Assembly (NCBI GenBank): GCA_029851415.1
Contig: CM056742.1
Coordinates: 112,718,246-112,782,245, forward strand
Origin: Eretmocerus hayati
Lineage: Eukaryota > Arthropoda > Insecta > Hymenoptera > Aphelinidae
Direction of reading: 5' to 3'
Length of the DNA: 64,000 nucleotides
The translations under genes were made by a program, and so were the position numbers. Shown here in pieces: positions 63,900 through 64,000 of this stretch; positions within the stretch are counted from its first letter, which is position 1; the number at the start of each line of letters is the position of its first letter. A model generated the notes under the pieces. That model was not told where the DNA came from, searched no databases, and saw only the letters and a program-made list of their open reading frames with translations.

Positions 63900-64000
63900 C
63901 TCTCTCTCTCTCTCTCTCTCTTATCTCTAACTCTCTCCTCGGATGCTCTACTACATTCTATAAGGAATATATATTAGTACATTGATTTGGAACAGGAGAG
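63900..64000 (-). repeat. Gypsy 5' LTR, second segment (U3 side), running out of the window
   Basis: (TC)n, then GGATGCTCTACTACATTCTA and ATATATATTAGTACATTGAT, closely matching 53353-53460. It proves that copy f is inserted in the LTR and that the gypsy element continues past the window edge. Confidence 0.82.

Larger units (their letters stand above)
47197..64000 (-). mobile_element. Ty3/Gypsy LTR retrotransposon, internally deleted, both LTRs interrupted
   Basis: One minus-strand element. The 3' LTR is 47197-47953 plus 53353-53492. A polypurine tract is at 53493-53501 and the internal region is 53502-60216. The primer site is at 60206-60216. The 5' LTR is 60217-60901 plus 63900 to beyond the window. 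The internal region holds broken gag, an integrase remnant and a distinct 3' ORF, but no protease, RT or RNase H. The LTRs differ at about one base in ten over their first 90 bases, so the insertion is old and the non-LTR guests are younger. Confidence 0.82.

Noticed and set aside
63002..63985. 327-codon plus-strand open frame
   Set aside because: Antisense to the intact R1-K ORF2; ends in translated TC repeat.

Overview
This window looks like heterochromatin-like or repeat-rich DNA from an arthropod genome, most likely an insect; the order cannot be fixed from the sequence. No host gene, tRNA, rRNA or CRISPR was recognised. Nearly every credible coding stretch belongs to a retrotransposon. 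The arthropod inference rests on R1-clade non-LTR elements with a (GA/TC)n target, CR1/Jockey-group elements with tetranucleotide tails, a Ty3/Gypsy element, and short TTAA-flanked piggyBac-type elements. Labels such as CR1-A, CR1-B, CR1-D and R1-K are mine, for this window only.

Layout. 1-4.7 kb: CR1-A copy A1 (minus, decayed). 4.7-7.2 kb: R1-K copy a (plus), an internally deleted element, then a CR1-A scrap and an R1-K 5' end. 8.25-14.8 kb: two ~0.9 kb inverted arms enclosing CR1-B (minus), whose two ORFs are open. 15.3-17.1 kb: a very decayed CR1 copy. 17.25 kb: TTAA MITE. 19-25.4 kb: R1-K gag and endonuclease pieces, a CR1-A 3' end, and a 2.3 kb DNA transposon sitting exactly at the R1 ORF1/ORF2 junction. 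25.4-27.1 kb: CR1-D and CR1-A 3' pieces. 28-33.3 kb: near full-length CR1-A copy A6, with one nonsense mutation and one frameshift. 33.5-36.1 kb: R1-K copy e (minus). 36-47 kb: AT-rich DNA with two satellites, a 3 kb TTAA element, foldback MITEs and a diverged dispersed repeat. 47.2-64 kb: one old Ty3/Gypsy element on the minus strand. Each of its LTRs is split by a younger non-LTR insertion: intact CR1-A copy A7 in the left LTR and 5'-truncated R1-K copy f in the right LTR, both in the same (TC)n tract.

Most interesting biology. In three CR1-A copies, ORF1 and ORF2 share one frame and are separated by a single TGA followed by CTA or CTG. ORF2 has no ATG before its endonuclease catalytic motifs. 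CR1-B has the same arrangement with TAG. This predicts that the EN-RT protein is made as a readthrough fusion to ORF1. CR1-A and R1-K also appear to home to (TC)n/(GA)n microsatellites, which explains the nested architecture.
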